A stretch of 64,000 nucleotides of DNA from Hanamia caeni (GCF_003721595.1 NZ_RJJR01000002.1:434001-498000), one strand, 5' to 3'. Positions 38,009 through 47,615 are shown, counted from the stretch's first letter. The notes: a model not told the origin generated them from the letters alone. Program-made: numbers and translations.

Positions 38009-38039
38009 GAAATCCATGTTTATTGGAGATATGGATTTC
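38009..38039. terminator. Hairpin between the convergent M20 and MBL genes
   Basis: 9-bp perfect stem GAAATCCAT / ATGGATTTC that overlaps the 3' end of the MBL gene. Weak T-runs on either side, so its terminator role is uncertain. Confidence 0.4.
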
Positions 38040-38658
38040 CTTTGATTTCACTCCCAATAGTAGTCTCCGGGCCGTGGCCGGGATAAACTGTTACAGCGGG
38101 TGGAAGTTTGAAAAGTTTTTCTTTGATATTTTTTATAAGCGCATCGTGATCTCCATACGGCAGATCGGTGCGGCCAATGCTGTTTTGAAAAAGCACATCT
38201 CCTCCAATCAGGAAATTTTGTTTTTCACAATAAAAGTAAATACTTCCGGGCGAATGCCCTGGCGCATGAATCACCTGCAACTTATCATCTCCTAAAGAAA
38301 TCACATCCCCTTCTTTCAAATAAATCACATCGCCCTGGTAATTATCAAAGGGCAGGTTAAATATTAATCCCGACGCAGGGGCCATCTCGAGGATTTCTTT
38401 TTCCAGTAAATGAGTATTTAACGTTAATTTAAATTCTTCTGCAATAAATTTATTGCCAAATACATGGTCGAGGTGACAGTGAGTATTTAATAACAGTTGG
38501 GGTTCCAGTTTATGATTTTTAATAAAAGCCGTAAGTTCTTCCTTTTCTGAATCAAAATAGCAGCCGGGGTCGATGATAATACATTCATTGTTTTCATTAT
38601 AAAGAATGTATGTGTTTTCCTGCACCGGATTGAAAGTAAAAGTCTTTATTTGAAACAT
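38020..38658 (-). CDS. MBL-fold metallohydrolase (glyoxalase II-like)
   Basis: 212 residues, single metallo-beta-lactamase domain. Zinc motif NTHCHLDHVFGN gives His60, His62, Asp64 and His65; further ligands lie in APGHSPGSIYF, GGDVLFQNSIGRTDLPYGD and VYPGHGPET. The RTDLPYGD loop and size match the hydroxyacylglutathione hydrolase-like/YcbL group of thioester hydrolases. No signal peptide. The physiological substrate is not known; a role in clearing glyoxal-derived thioesters is possible. Confidence 0.88.
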   Translation of the reverse strand: MFQIKTFTFNPVQENTYILYNENNECIIIDPGCYFDSEKEELTAFIKNHKLEPQLLLNTHCHLDHVFGNKFIAEEFKLTLNTHLLEKEILEMAPASGLIFNLPFDNYQGDVIYLKEGDVISLGDDKLQVIHAPGHSPGSIYFYCEKQNFLIGGDVLFQNSIGRTDLPYGDHDALIKNIKEKLFKLPPAVTVYPGHGPETTIGSEIKGNPYLQ

Positions 38659-38743
38659 ATTTCTGTTATTTGCCGTAAGGATAAATTCATTTTACTGATT
38701 AAGCCGAAACGATTAATTTTAGGGCGATATATAATGTAAAGCA

Positions 38744-41700
38744 ATGCAAGATCACAAGAAAGTAATATACAAAAAAATTATTCCCTTTTTCATCTTACTA
38801 CTGGCTGTGGGTTTTGCAAATGCCCAGGTGAGCACGGTGCAGTTTGGCAAAAACAGGGTTCAATATAAAAAATTCAAATGGCAATATTATCAGACATTAA
38901 ATTTTAACGCATACTTTAGCCAGGATGGCCAGGAACTCGCGAAATACGTGGTGCAGGTAGCAGAACAGGAGCTTCCCGGCATTGAAAAATTTGTTGAGTA
39001 TAACCTCCAGCGCCGGGCAAACATCATCGTTTATAATACGTTTGACGAAATGAAGCAAAGTAACATCGGCCTTGGGCAGGATTGGCAAAATGCAGGCGGC
39101 GTTACCAAGCTGGTAAATAATAAAATGATTGTCTATTATACCAGCAACCATGCAGATCTGCGTAAGCAAATCCGTGAAGGAATAGCAGGAATATTAGTTC
39201 AAAACATTTTGTTTGGTGAAGACCTCGGAGAGGTTGCCGGAAATGCAGCCTTATTGGATCTTCCACAATGGCTTATTGATGGCTATATTGCCTATGTTGG
39301 TGAAAATTGGAGCCCGCAACTTGATGATCAACTGAAAAATGAAATCTTAAGTGGTAAATACAAAACCTTTTATCAACTGGCTTTTGATAAGCCCCTGCTG
39401 GCCGGCCATGCCTTTTGGTATTATATAGAAGAAAAGTATAAGAAGGAAAATACTTCTTATTTATTATACCTCGCAAGGGTGTACAAGAGTCTAAAACGCG
39501 CTACTCAGCAGGTTACCAAGGTGAGAAGGTTTAAGGATTTGCTCGCAAATTTTATGCAGTATGAGCAGGAAAAATATGAGAATGACATTGCGCATAGAAA
39601 GAATTATCCTAAAGGAAGTGAAATAACGGATTATACTGTTGGTAAAAGAGTTGATTATTTTCATTTTAATGTAAACCCTCATAAGCGGAACAATTCCTTT
39701 GCTGTGGTACAATACAAAAAAGGAAAATACAGTTTAATCCTGGATGAAGACGGTGATCAAAAAGTACTGCTGAAGTTTGGCGTAAAGACACGACAGAATG
39801 AGATAAACCCGAATTACCCTATGATGGCCTGGGATCCTAAAGGCCAAAGGCTTTCTGTTTTGTATGAAGACAAGGGACGATTGCGGCTTTTTGTGTATGA
39901 TGTAATTTCAACGCAAAAGCCAATAGACAGGGATATTACAGACGTTTTTGATCAGGTGCAGGATATGAAATACATGGTTACCAGCCAGACATTACTTTTC
40001 AGCGCCGTCAGAAACGGACATTCTGATATTTATACCTACGATGTGGCTCACGGAACGGTAAAGCAGGTAACAGATGATGTTTACGACGACCTTGATCCAT
40101 CTTATATTAATCTGCCCAACAAAACAGGAATTATATTTTCAAGCAACAGACCATCCGGAGATGCCAAAGGCGGCGATACGGCTTTGATGAATAACCGGTT
40201 TAATATTTTCCTGGTTACAAGCTTTGAAACCGGCAGGCCGGGTGTGGCTCAAATCAGCCAGTTAACAAAATTGAAATTTGGGGATGCCCGCTATCCGTCC
40301 ACCTATAGCGATGCCTATTTTACCTTCCTGAGCGATATGAGCGGTATTCAGAATCGCTACGCCGGATTTTTTACAACCCGCACTACCGGCGTGGATACGC
40401 TTGTTTTGATTGGGGATGAGATTTTAAGAAACCCGGATATTCCGGAAATAGATTCCACATTAAAAGTGTATCATAAGCAGGATGTGGATTCAATCGCTGT
40501 AGTGGCCATTTCTCATGATTCTGCCTATGTGTTTCCACTTTCAAATTACGAAAGCAGCATCCTGGAAACAAGAGAAGCGGGCGAGGATCACCAGGTGAGT
40601 GAAGTAACGCGCCAAAGCGATGATAAAATTCTTTATAAATTAAGAATAGATGAAAATACACTCCGCAGGCGTAATGTAACCGCCAGGGCTACCACCTATA
40701 TGAAAGAAGTGATGGCTAAAAATCGTCTTGGTGCCGGAGAAGAAATAGCAGCGCCGGAGCCGCTTTCGCAGGAAGAAGATATTTTTCAACATGAGTTTAA
40801 GCCGGAAAATAAAGATAGTGCGCGGATAGCTGAGATAAGAAACCAGACGCATCCTGAGCAATCTTTGGTGCTTTCAACCGCAAGGTTATATCCGTATAAA
40901 CCCAGGAAATTTGCAGCAGATTATATCATTGCCGGGTTTAATAATAATGTGTTGGGGACAAAGTACCAGATTTATACCGGCGGCTCAGGGCCTATTACCC
41001 TTTCGAGTAATAATGGTCTCAATGGAATTATCAACCTCGGAACCGCAGACATTATGGAAGATATTAAAATTTCAGGAGGCTTCCGTTTATCCACCAATCT
41101 AAAAGACAACGATTGGTTGTTCCAGTTTTCAAACCTGAGAAAGAAAGTAGATTGGGGTTTAATGTATTACCGCAATGTACAATCAGTAACATTTGGAGAC
41201 AGTACAGGATACTATCCGGGCAAAGTGTATTCTAACCTTTATCAGGCAAGTGTTTCCTATCCATTTGATGAAATCAGGAGCCTCCGCTTGAATTTTGGAG
41301 TAAGGAGGGATAATGTCGTAATCAGCGGAGTGGATCCTTTGTCACTTTCAGTCAAAGCAAACGCTAATGCTTATGGATTGATGCATTTGGAATATGTATA
41401 TGACAACACCTTAAATCCTGCTCAGAACATTTGGGATGGTGCCCGGTATAAAATTTATCTTGATTATAATACGCAAATAAATAAAATTCCATCGAATGCC
41501 GTAGGCCGCTCCACATTAAATCTTGGTTTTGACGCAAGGGTTTATTATCCTATTTACAGAAACTTTATTTGGGCAGGAAGAGTGGCCGGTGATTTTAGTT
41601 GGGGCAATCAAAAGCTGATTTATTACCTGGGCGGAATAGATAACTGGTTTATGTTTGGCTCAAACCAAAAAAGAGGAAAAGATGGGAATGTAACCTATCG

Positions 41701-42163
41701 ATATTTCAATCCATCCAACCAGCCTGCTCCTGATCAGAATTATGCATTTCAGTCTTTAGCAGTGAATCTTCGCGGCTTTATTCAAAATGCGGCTAATGGA
41801 AACAATGCAACTGTTATCAATAGTGAATTTCGATTGCCGGTTTTCACTACGTTTTTGGATAAACCCATTAACAACGCCTTTATAAGAAATTTCCAATTAA
41901 TCCAATTTATTGATCTTGGCACTGCGTGGAATGGCGCTTACGATAAAATCGGAAGACCAAATATTACTTACAGTGATCCACAAAATCCTACGGTTTCGGT
42001 CAATTTAAAGGCACCGGGCATCGGCCCTTTCCTTGGCGGATATGGATTTGGTGCGCGCAGCACGCTTTTAGGATATTTTTTGAAATTTGATGCCGGTTGG
42101 CCAATGAATGGTTTTTTCCGGGGTAAACCAATTTTCTATTTCAGCATGGGGCTTGATTTTTAA
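38744..42163 (+). CDS. Large outer-membrane protein: degenerate peptidase-MA-like + PD40 propeller + barrel
   Basis: 1139 residues with signal peptide MQDHKKVIYKKII..LLAVGFANA. Residues about 25-290 resemble the peptidase MA (gluzincin) fold (NIIVYNTFDEMKQSN, DLPQWLIDGYIAYVGENW), but where HExxH is expected the sequence reads REGIAGILV, so the zinc site is lost. Residues about 320-600 form a TolB/PD40-type propeller (MMAWDPKGQRLSVLYEDKG, FSAVRNGHSDIYTYD, IIFSSNRPSGD). The remainder (about 740-1139) is strand-rich and ends with aromatic YFSMGLDF, as Omp85/surface-antigen barrels do. Likely an outer-membrane-anchored scaffold or transporter; annotation pipelines often call it 'translocation protein TolB'. 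Function unknown. Confidence 0.72.
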   Translation: MQDHKKVIYKKIIPFFILLLAVGFANAQVSTVQFGKNRVQYKKFKWQYYQTLNFNAYFSQDGQELAKYVVQVAEQELPGIEKFVEYNLQRRANIIVYNTFDEMKQSNIGLGQDWQNAGGVTKLVNNKMIVYYTSNHADLRKQIREGIAGILVQNILFGEDLGEVAGNAALLDLPQWLIDGYIAYVGENWSPQLDDQLKNEILSGKYKTFYQLAFDKPLLAGHAFWYYIEEKYKKENTSYLLYLARVYKSLKRATQQVTKVRRFKDLLANFMQYEQEKYENDIAHRKNYPKGSEITDYTVGKRVDYFHFNVNPHKRNNSFAVVQYKKGKYSLILDEDGDQKVLLKFGVKTRQNEINPNYPMMAWDPKGQRLSVLYEDKGRLRLFVYDVISTQKPIDRDITDVFDQVQDMKYMVTSQTLLFSAVRNGHSDIYTYDVAHGTVKQVTDDVYDDLDPSYINLPNKTGIIFSSNRPSGDAKGGDTALMNNRFNIFLVTSFETGRPGVAQISQLTKLKFGDARYPSTYSDAYFTFLSDMSGIQNRYAGFFTTRTTGVDTLVLIGDEILRNPDIPEIDSTLKVYHKQDVDSIAVVAISHDSAYVFPLSNYESSILETREAGEDHQVSEVTRQSDDKILYKLRIDENTLRRRNVTARATTYMKEVMAKNRLGAGEEIAAPEPLSQEEDIFQHEFKPENKDSARIAEIRNQTHPEQSLVLSTARLYPYKPRKFAADYIIAGFNNNVLGTKYQIYTGGSGPITLSSNNGLNGIINLGTADIMEDIKISGGFRLSTNLKDNDWLFQFSNLRKKVDWGLMYYRNVQSVTFGDSTGYYPGKVYSNLYQASVSYPFDEIRSLRLNFGVRRDNVVISGVDPLSLSVKANANAYGLMHLEYVYDNTLNPAQNIWDGARYKIYLDYNTQINKIPSNAVGRSTLNLGFDARVYYPIYRNFIWAGRVAGDFSWGNQKLIYYLGGIDNWFMFGSNQKRGKDGNVTYRYFNPSNQPAPDQNYAFQSLAVNLRGFIQNAANGNNATVINSEFRLPVFTTFLDKPINNAFIRNFQLIQFIDLGTAWNGAYDKIGRPNITYSDPQNPTVSVNLKAPGIGPFLGGYGFGARSTLLGYFLKFDAGWPMNGFFRGKPIFYFSMGLDF

Positions 42164-42226
42164 AGAATAATTGATTTTACCACAAAGGCAGCTATAGCAA
42201 ATGGAGAAATATCCTGAATTTTTATT

Positions 42227-43816
42227 TTAATGCTTAATAAATTTTCTTACAATTTTTTTCTCAACCCCCATCTTAAGGAAATAGATTCCCTTCGGCAAAA
42301 AGCTTACATCTATTTTTGAGGTAAGTGAATTGGCTTTATAAGATTTAAGTACTTGCCCGCTTTCATTTACGATAACGCATTCGGGGTTATCCAGTTGAAA
42401 TACCGGGGAAAAATAGATGAAATCAGTTGCCGGATTGGGATAAAGTATTAACGGATTGTTTCTTTCGGTTATTATGGTTGAACTGTTTTCACTAACAGCG
42501 GTTCCATGTAACTTTCCATCAATTGAATGTGCAACAATTTTAAACCAAATTTCACCTTGATTACCGGCACTCGCATCATTCCATAAATAAAATGTATCCT
42601 GTATAGAAGTGGCGATGGGTATAAATGACTCTTTGTTATTGACGCTATAATACACGTCGTAACTCAATGGATTTCCTTCATCGGGATTTTGTACGTGCCA
42701 GGAAATTGCCTTTTTTACATCATAATCGCCCGTGTAAGGGTAAGTAATTTGAATAGAAGGAGATTCATAAGAATGAAGAAGTTCCGCAAAACCAAACCCG
42801 TTTACCCCGGCGCCGTTAACCGTTCCTGAAACATCAGTAGCCCCTTCAAAAAAACGAAAAGGGTATCGCACTTCATTGTTATTTTGTCTCGTAGAAAAAG
42901 TAATATCAATTTTGTTAATTGCTGATGTTAACCGCCATTTATTAGAATAACACATCTGGCTGTCGGGCATCCAGTTAAATCCTAAGCGCTCAATTTTAAA
43001 ATCGCTTGTAGTGTATTGGGTGTTGTCATTTACATATGAGGATAAAATGCGGTATTTGGAGTTGGCCGGCAATTTATTATCTGAGGTAAATACATTCCAA
43101 ACATTTATATCCATTCCATTGGATAATTGAAGGAAAAACCATTCATATTTTTCGCCCATAAGCCGGTCAAAATCGCCATATTGTCTGTCTATCCACGAAG
43201 TGCCGGTTACATTTTCTGTGATGCCATTCAAAGTCAATTTTCCACTAACCTGGTTTGTGGTTTGAGAGTAATAATAAGTGTAATTAGCAAGCCCTTGTTT
43301 CAGGTAGCCACTGTCGGCCAGAATCAAGGGTCTTTTAGTGCTTATATAATCCAGTTGAAGGCTGCCAGCAGGTGAGGCGGCATTAATACTATATTCAAAC
43401 GGAATCAGTTTATTTTGTGAATCAATTTTTGTAATCCAGAATTCGCTGCCACCGCCGGTTACTGACGCTTGAATGTCAAGATGCGAGGTAGAAAGTGTGG
43501 TATATCGAACGAATTTGGCATCCTGGTAAAAAAGGCCCGTTGCTTCATCAGTGATATTAAGAATCCGAAAGCCTCCGTAAGAAGAAGCCGGGTAATAAAA
43601 ATAAGTAAGCATATAGGTGTAGGTTTTCCCTGACTGTGATCCGGTGAGATGACCGGCAGTATACCACCATTCTATAGGCTCTGCGGTATGGTGGCCTTCA
43701 TCTATGGGAAACGATATAATGCTTCCCGCTGGTTTGTAAGGATATACTTTCCAGCTTTGCGAATAGCTGCGAACACTCGCCATCATCACCACAAAAACGA
43801 GGAAAAGTCTAATCAT
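42227..43816 (-). CDS. CrtC/AttH lipocalin-like protein with type IX secretion sorting domain
   Basis: 529 residues with signal peptide MIRLFLVFVVMMASVRSYS. Residues about 30-375 match the AttH/CrtC fold (hydroxyneurosporene hydratase-like, two lipocalin-type barrels): EPIEWWYTAGHLTG, TGTSWIDRQYGDFD and YEWFFLQLSNGMDINVW. Then comes a fibronectin-like segment (about 375-450, PDEGNPLSYDVYYSVNNKESF). The last about 80 residues are a type A C-terminal sorting domain: LILYPNPATDFIYF, VIVNESGQVLKSY, VSFLPKGIYFLKMG. It should therefore be exported by the type IX system and fixed at the cell surface. Known CrtC enzymes hydrate carotenoids, but the ligand here is unknown and no carotenoid genes are near. 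Confidence 0.82.
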   Translation of the reverse strand: MIRLFLVFVVMMASVRSYSQSWKVYPYKPAGSIISFPIDEGHHTAEPIEWWYTAGHLTGSQSGKTYTYMLTYFYYPASSYGGFRILNITDEATGLFYQDAKFVRYTTLSTSHLDIQASVTGGGSEFWITKIDSQNKLIPFEYSINAASPAGSLQLDYISTKRPLILADSGYLKQGLANYTYYYSQTTNQVSGKLTLNGITENVTGTSWIDRQYGDFDRLMGEKYEWFFLQLSNGMDINVWNVFTSDNKLPANSKYRILSSYVNDNTQYTTSDFKIERLGFNWMPDSQMCYSNKWRLTSAINKIDITFSTRQNNNEVRYPFRFFEGATDVSGTVNGAGVNGFGFAELLHSYESPSIQITYPYTGDYDVKKAISWHVQNPDEGNPLSYDVYYSVNNKESFIPIATSIQDTFYLWNDASAGNQGEIWFKIVAHSIDGKLHGTAVSENSSTIITERNNPLILYPNPATDFIYFSPVFQLDNPECVIVNESGQVLKSYKANSLTSKIDVSFLPKGIYFLKMGVEKKIVRKFIKH

Positions 43817-43867
43817 TTATAAGATTTTTTTATAAAATTAAAAATCGGCAGCTTAATTCCAAATCTT

Positions 43868-44245
43868 CTAAAACAAGGATATGACTTTCGGCAGAAAAAT
43901 AATACAACCTATAATAAAGGCAATAATTGAAGCAAGCAGCACGGCTGAAGCAGACATGTCTTTCACTTTTTTGATGACTGCGTGATATTCAGGCATTACC
44001 AAATCACAGAGTTTTTCAATGGCCGAATTGATGATTTCAAAGCATAAAACTACCGCAAACGACAATAAGATTATCATCCATTCATTTAGGGAAATTGAAA
44101 AAACGAATCCGGCAACTAATACTCCGAGCGCAATAATATATTGTATTCTGAAATTTTTTTCATGAAGAATACAGTCTTTTAAACCACTTAGGGCCCAGCC
44201 AAAAGATTTTATTAAACGGCTCATCTTTAATTTTTTTAGAATCAT
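43868..44245 (-). CDS. dgkA: Diacylglycerol/undecaprenol kinase (DgkA family)
   Basis: Small integral-membrane kinase, 125 residues, three helices. N-terminal RLIKSFGWALSGLKDCILHEKNFRIQ, catalytic FEIINSAIEKLCD and KVKDMSASAVLLASI are the family motifs. In Gram-positives the homolog phosphorylates undecaprenol; in enterobacteria it phosphorylates diacylglycerol, and the sequence does not decide. The first ATG overlaps the stop codon of the aminotransferase gene as ATGA, implying coupled translation; an internal ATG at residue 8 is the alternative start. Confidence 0.9.
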   Translation of the reverse strand: MILKKLKMSRLIKSFGWALSGLKDCILHEKNFRIQYIIALGVLVAGFVFSISLNEWMIILLSFAVVLCFEIINSAIEKLCDLVMPEYHAVIKKVKDMSASAVLLASIIAFIIGCIIFLPKVISLF

Positions 44246-45429
44246 TTCAAATAAGGAACTACCTTTTTTATTGCTTCACTGGAGGTTCTGATTTCGTCTT
44301 CGGTTATAATTAGCGGAGGAACGATTCTTAAACATTCCGGGGCAAACAAAAACCAATCTGTAAAAACACCTTCTTCTAATAACCCATCAATTACTTTTTT
44401 ATTTTGTTCAAAACTTCCAAATTGCAATGCAATCATTAATCCGCGGCTCCGGATTTTTTTTATCCCGGAAATATTTGTCAAATTAGAAAGGAAAAGCTTT
44501 TCCTTTTCTAAAACTTTTTCCGCCAGTTTATTTTCCTTCAATACTTCAAAAGCAGCCAGGCCTGCGGCACAACAAACAGGATGGCCACCAAATGTGTTGA
44601 TATGGCCTAATACGGGATTGTTGGTTAAACAATCCATTATTTTTTTATCTGCAATAAAGGCGCCCAATGGCATCCCGCCTCCAAGGGCCTTGCCTAATAG
44701 AAGTACATCAGGAACGATATCAAATTGCTCAAAAGCCCAAAGCGTTCCATTTCTTCCAAACCCACATTGAATTTCATCCAAAACCAATAAGGTTCCTGTG
44801 TCAGTACATTTTTTCCGTAACGCCTGCATCCATTCCTTTTCCGGAACGATTACGCCGGCCTCTGCCTGGATGGTTTCAGCAATGACACATGCGGTTTCCT
44901 CAGTTATTAATTCGAGGCAATCAAAATGGTTGTACTCCAGGTGCACAATTGCAGGCAGCAATGGCCGAAAAGCATTACGCCAATATTCATCTCCAAGAAT
45001 GCTCAGAGAACCCTGGGTACTGCCATGGTAAGAATTTTTAAAAGCGGCGATATGCGTTCGCCCGGTAAATCTTTTGGCCAGTTTCATCGCTCCTTCGGTA
45101 GCCTCTGTTCCTGATGTGGTAAAGAAAACCGAATTGAGAGAAGGTGGCAAGTTTTCGACAAGTGCCCGGGCATACGCTGTTTGTGGTGATAAAATCAATT
45201 CGCCATTTACCATCACGTGCATGAAATTATCTGCTTGTTGCTGTATGGCCTTAATCACTTTTGGATTTGAATGGCCGATATTGCATACGCTTATTCCTCC
45301 AATCAGGTCGATGTATGTTTTACCCTTTAGATCATAGAGATTACAATCTTTCGCTCTCACAATTTCCAGTGCAAGCGGATCCGGTGAAGTTTGGCCAATA
45401 TGATTTAAAAATATTTGTCGGTTTGTCAT
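44242..45429 (-). CDS. Class III PLP-dependent aminotransferase (acetylornithine/ornithine type)
   Basis: 395 residues of the fold-type I class III group. Landmarks: LYDLKGKTYIDLIGGISVCNIGHSNPKV, TTSGTEATEGAMKLAKRFTGR, the cofactor aspartate in LLVLDEIQCGFGRNGT and the Schiff-base lysine in LLLGKALGGGMPLGAF. The C-terminus has RIVPPLIITEDEI. Neighbours give no pathway hint (the next gene is dgkA), and no arginine genes are nearby, so the amino donor is open. Acetylornithine, ornithine and 4-aminobutyrate transaminases are all possible. Confidence 0.88.
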   Translation of the reverse strand: MTNRQIFLNHIGQTSPDPLALEIVRAKDCNLYDLKGKTYIDLIGGISVCNIGHSNPKVIKAIQQQADNFMHVMVNGELILSPQTAYARALVENLPPSLNSVFFTTSGTEATEGAMKLAKRFTGRTHIAAFKNSYHGSTQGSLSILGDEYWRNAFRPLLPAIVHLEYNHFDCLELITEETACVIAETIQAEAGVIVPEKEWMQALRKKCTDTGTLLVLDEIQCGFGRNGTLWAFEQFDIVPDVLLLGKALGGGMPLGAFIADKKIMDCLTNNPVLGHINTFGGHPVCCAAGLAAFEVLKENKLAEKVLEKEKLFLSNLTNISGIKKIRSRGLMIALQFGSFEQNKKVIDGLLEEGVFTDWFLFAPECLRIVPPLIITEDEIRTSSEAIKKVVPYLK

Positions 45430-45584
45430 TGCTTTTTCTTTTGTTTTTCACTAACAGCATAACTGGAAGAAAAGAGTCTGGATTTTTTTGATGGACTTAG
45501 TAAAAGAGAGTAGTTAAATAAAAAGTCTGGCAAAAATAGGAAGATGATAATTTTTTGAACACATAAAGATTATTTGATGAAGGA

Positions 45585-45633
45585 AAAGAGCTAATTTGTG
45601 ACCTCAAATTTTACGGTGAAGGGCTCTTTTTTT
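45585..45633 (+). terminator. Orphan intrinsic terminator on the plus strand
   Basis: AAAGAGC pairs with GCTCTTT across 31 nt; the loop itself contains AATTTG / CAAATT. Followed by a run of seven T. No plus-strand gene lies upstream (the neighbour is on the minus strand), so it may end an unseen small RNA or insulate the tRNA promoter. Confidence 0.6.
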
Positions 45634-45679
45634 GGAATAAATTTTTCTTTTCAAAATTTTTCCATTAAACATTTTCCAT

Positions 45680-45687
45680 TACCTTTG
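45680..45687 (+). promoter_or_regulatory. -7 box (TACCTTTG) of the tRNA-tuf block
   Basis: Fits TAnnTTTG, 71 nt before tRNA-Thr. No good -33 box at the right spacing. Confidence 0.5.
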
Positions 45688-45758
45688 CCTTCCCAAAAAA
45701 TAACCCTACAGGTAGTTTTTTTGTGTCAAGTTCATTTTAAGGAGGTAAATCGATGTAT

Positions 45759-45832
45759 GCCAGTGTAGCTCAGTTGGTCAGAGCAGCTGATTTGTAATCA
45801 GCTGGTCGGGGGTTCGAATCCCTCTACTGGCT
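45759..45832 (+). tRNA. tRNA-Thr (anticodon TGT)
   Basis: 74 nt. Acceptor GCCAGTG / TACTGGC, anticodon arm GCTGA-TTTGTAA-TCAGC with TGT at 34-36, T-loop GGTTCGAATCC. CCA is not encoded. First of four tRNAs before tuf. Confidence 0.96.
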
Positions 45833-45897
45833 CTTAAAATAGTGAGCGTTGTGGATGGTTTTGGATTCTTTATTAATAGTTTCCGGAAATCAGAAAT

Positions 45898-45980
<83 letters not shown>

Positions 45981-46019
45981 CTACAAGTTTTTTGAAATAG
46001 CACGTTTGACTTCTTTCAA

Positions 46020-46091
<72 letters not shown>

Positions 46092-46135
46092 CTCTACGTT
46101 CAAAAGTTGATGGTTGAAAGTTGAAATAATTGCAA

Positions 46136-46208
46136 GCGGAAGTAGCTCATTTGGTAGAGCGATAGCCTTCCAAGCTATAGGTGGCGAGTTCGAGCCTCGT
46201 CTTCCGCT
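46136..46208 (+). tRNA. tRNA-Gly (anticodon TCC)
   Basis: 73 nt. Acceptor GCGGAAG / CTTCCGC, anticodon arm ATAGC-CTTCCAA-GCTAT with TCC, T-loop AGTTCGAGCC. The order Thr-Tyr-Thr-Gly-tuf parallels thrU-tyrU-glyT-thrT-tufB of enterobacteria with the last two exchanged. Confidence 0.95.
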
Positions 46209-46282
46209 CCAAAAAATAACTATTCATTCGGATAAGGGATAGTACATTTAAATTTTTATAATAAAAATTAAAAACAAAAAAA

Positions 46283-47470
46283 ATGGCAAAAGAGAGTTTT
46301 AAAAGGGATAAACCCCACGTTAACATTGGCACTATTGGCCACGTTGATCATGGAAAAACAACCCTTACAGCCGCTATTACCGATATTTTGTCTAAAAAAG
46401 GTTTAGCGGAAAAAAAGAATTATGCAGATATTGATGGCGCTCCTGAAGAAAAAGAAAGGGGTATCACTATTAATACAGCACACGTTGAATATGCAACAGC
46501 AAACCGTCACTATGCACACGTGGATTGTCCCGGCCATGCTGACTATGTAAAAAACATGATCACAGGTGCTGCCCAGATGGATGGTGCAATCCTGGTAGTT
46601 GCTGCTACAGATGGACCAATGCCTCAAACAAAAGAACACATTCTTTTAGCTCGCCAGGTAGGTGTTCCACGTATAGTAGTGTTTATGAATAAAGTGGATT
46701 TAGTTGATGATCCTGAGTTGTTGGAACTGGTAGAAATGGAAATCCGCGAATTGTTAACTTCTTATGGATTTGATGGTGATAATACACCGATTATACAAGG
46801 TTCAGCCACAGGCGCTTTAGCCGGTGATGATAAATGGGTTGCTAAGATTGACGAATTAATGGATGCAGTTGATACATACATTCCATTACCTCCGCGCCCG
46901 GTTGATCAGCCTTTCTTAATGTCTGTTGAAGACGTATTCTCTATTACGGGTCGTGGTACTGTTGCTACAGGTCGTATCGAAAGAGGACGCATTAAAGTGG
47001 GTGAACCCGTTGAAATCGTAGGTTTGATGGAAAAACCATTGACATCTACTGTTACCGGTGTTGAAATGTTTAAGAAATTACTTGACCAGGGTGAAGCAGG
47101 AGATAATGCAGGGTTATTACTTCGCGGAATTGAAAAAAGCCAAATTCGTCGTGGTATGGTGCTTTGCAAGCCAGGGACTATCACTCCACATACAGAATTT
47201 AAGGGAGAAGTGTATGTATTGAGCAAAGAAGAAGGCGGACGTCATACTCCATTCTTCAATAAATACCGTCCACAATTCTATTTCAGAACTACTGACGTTA
47301 CTGGTGAAGTAACTTTGCCTGAAGGTACTGAAATGGTAATGCCGGGCGATAACACCTCACTTACCGTAAAACTAATCCAGCCTATCGCGATGGAAAAAGG
47401 TTTGAAATTCGCTATTCGTGAAGGCGGACGTACAGTGGGCGCTGGACAGGTGACAGAAATCTTAAAATAG
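46283..47470 (+). CDS. tuf: Elongation factor Tu
   Basis: 395 residues. Delivers aminoacyl-tRNA to the ribosome as EF-Tu:GTP. P-loop GHVDHGKTT (19-27), switch [13 protein letters not shown], switch [14 protein letters not shown], guanine specificity [14 protein letters not shown], then domains 2 and 3 ending [10 protein letters not shown]. The upstream 70 nt have no Shine-Dalgarno sequence but an A-rich stretch directly before ATG, usual for highly expressed genes of this phylum, and an AT-only inverted repeat (46251-46270). Codon use is strongly biased compared with neighbours. It is probably co-transcribed with the tRNAs and with secE-nusG. Confidence 0.98.
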   Translation: MAKESFKRDKPHVNIGTIGHVDHGKTTLTAAITDILSKKGLAEKKNYADIDGAPEEKERGITINTAHVEYATANRHYAHVDCPGHADYVKNMITGAAQMDGAILVVAATDGPMPQTKEHILLARQVGVPRIVVFMNKVDLVDDPELLELVEMEIRELLTSYGFDGDNTPIIQGSATGALAGDDKWVAKIDELMDAVDTYIPLPPRPVDQPFLMSVEDVFSITGRGTVATGRIERGRIKVGEPVEIVGLMEKPLTSTVTGVEMFKKLLDQGEAGDNAGLLLRGIEKSQIRRGMVLCKPGTITPHTEFKGEVYVLSKEEGGRHTPFFNKYRPQFYFRTTDVTGEVTLPEGTEMVMPGDNTSLTVKLIQPIAMEKGLKFAIREGGRTVGAGQVTEILK

Positions 47471-47492
47471 GATTTTTTATCTTTTTAATTAT

Positions 47493-47530
47493 AAATTAGC
47501 TAATTAGCAAATTTGCTAATTAGCTAATTT
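47493..47530. repeat. 38-bp perfect palindrome of TTAGC/GCTAA units
   Basis: Every base of the 38-nt stretch has its partner: the left half reads AAATTAGCTAATTAGCAAA (19 nt), the right half its complement. Lies between tuf and tRNA-Trp. As RNA it would form an almost loopless hairpin followed by GGTTTTTA, so it might also work as a weak terminator. Confidence 0.8.
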
Positions 47531-47537
47531 GGTTTTT

Positions 47538-47608
47538 ACGGGCATAGTTCAATGGTAGAATAGAGGTCTCCAAAACCTTTGATCAGGGTTCGAATCCTTG
47601 TGCCCGTG
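47538..47608 (+). tRNA. tRNA-Trp (anticodon CCA)
   Basis: 71 nt. Acceptor ACGGGCA / TGCCCGT with discriminator G, anticodon arm GAGGT-CTCCAAA-ACCTT with CCA, T-loop GGTTCGAATCC. Placed between tuf and secE. Confidence 0.95.
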
Positions 47609-47615
47609 CAAAGTT

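Larger units (their letters stand above)
45430..45758. other. 329-bp intergenic region before the tRNA-tuf block
   Basis: Contains an orphan terminator (45585-45633) and then the promoter of the tRNA block. The part 45430-45580 is AT-rich with no recognisable gene or repeat. Confidence 0.55.
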
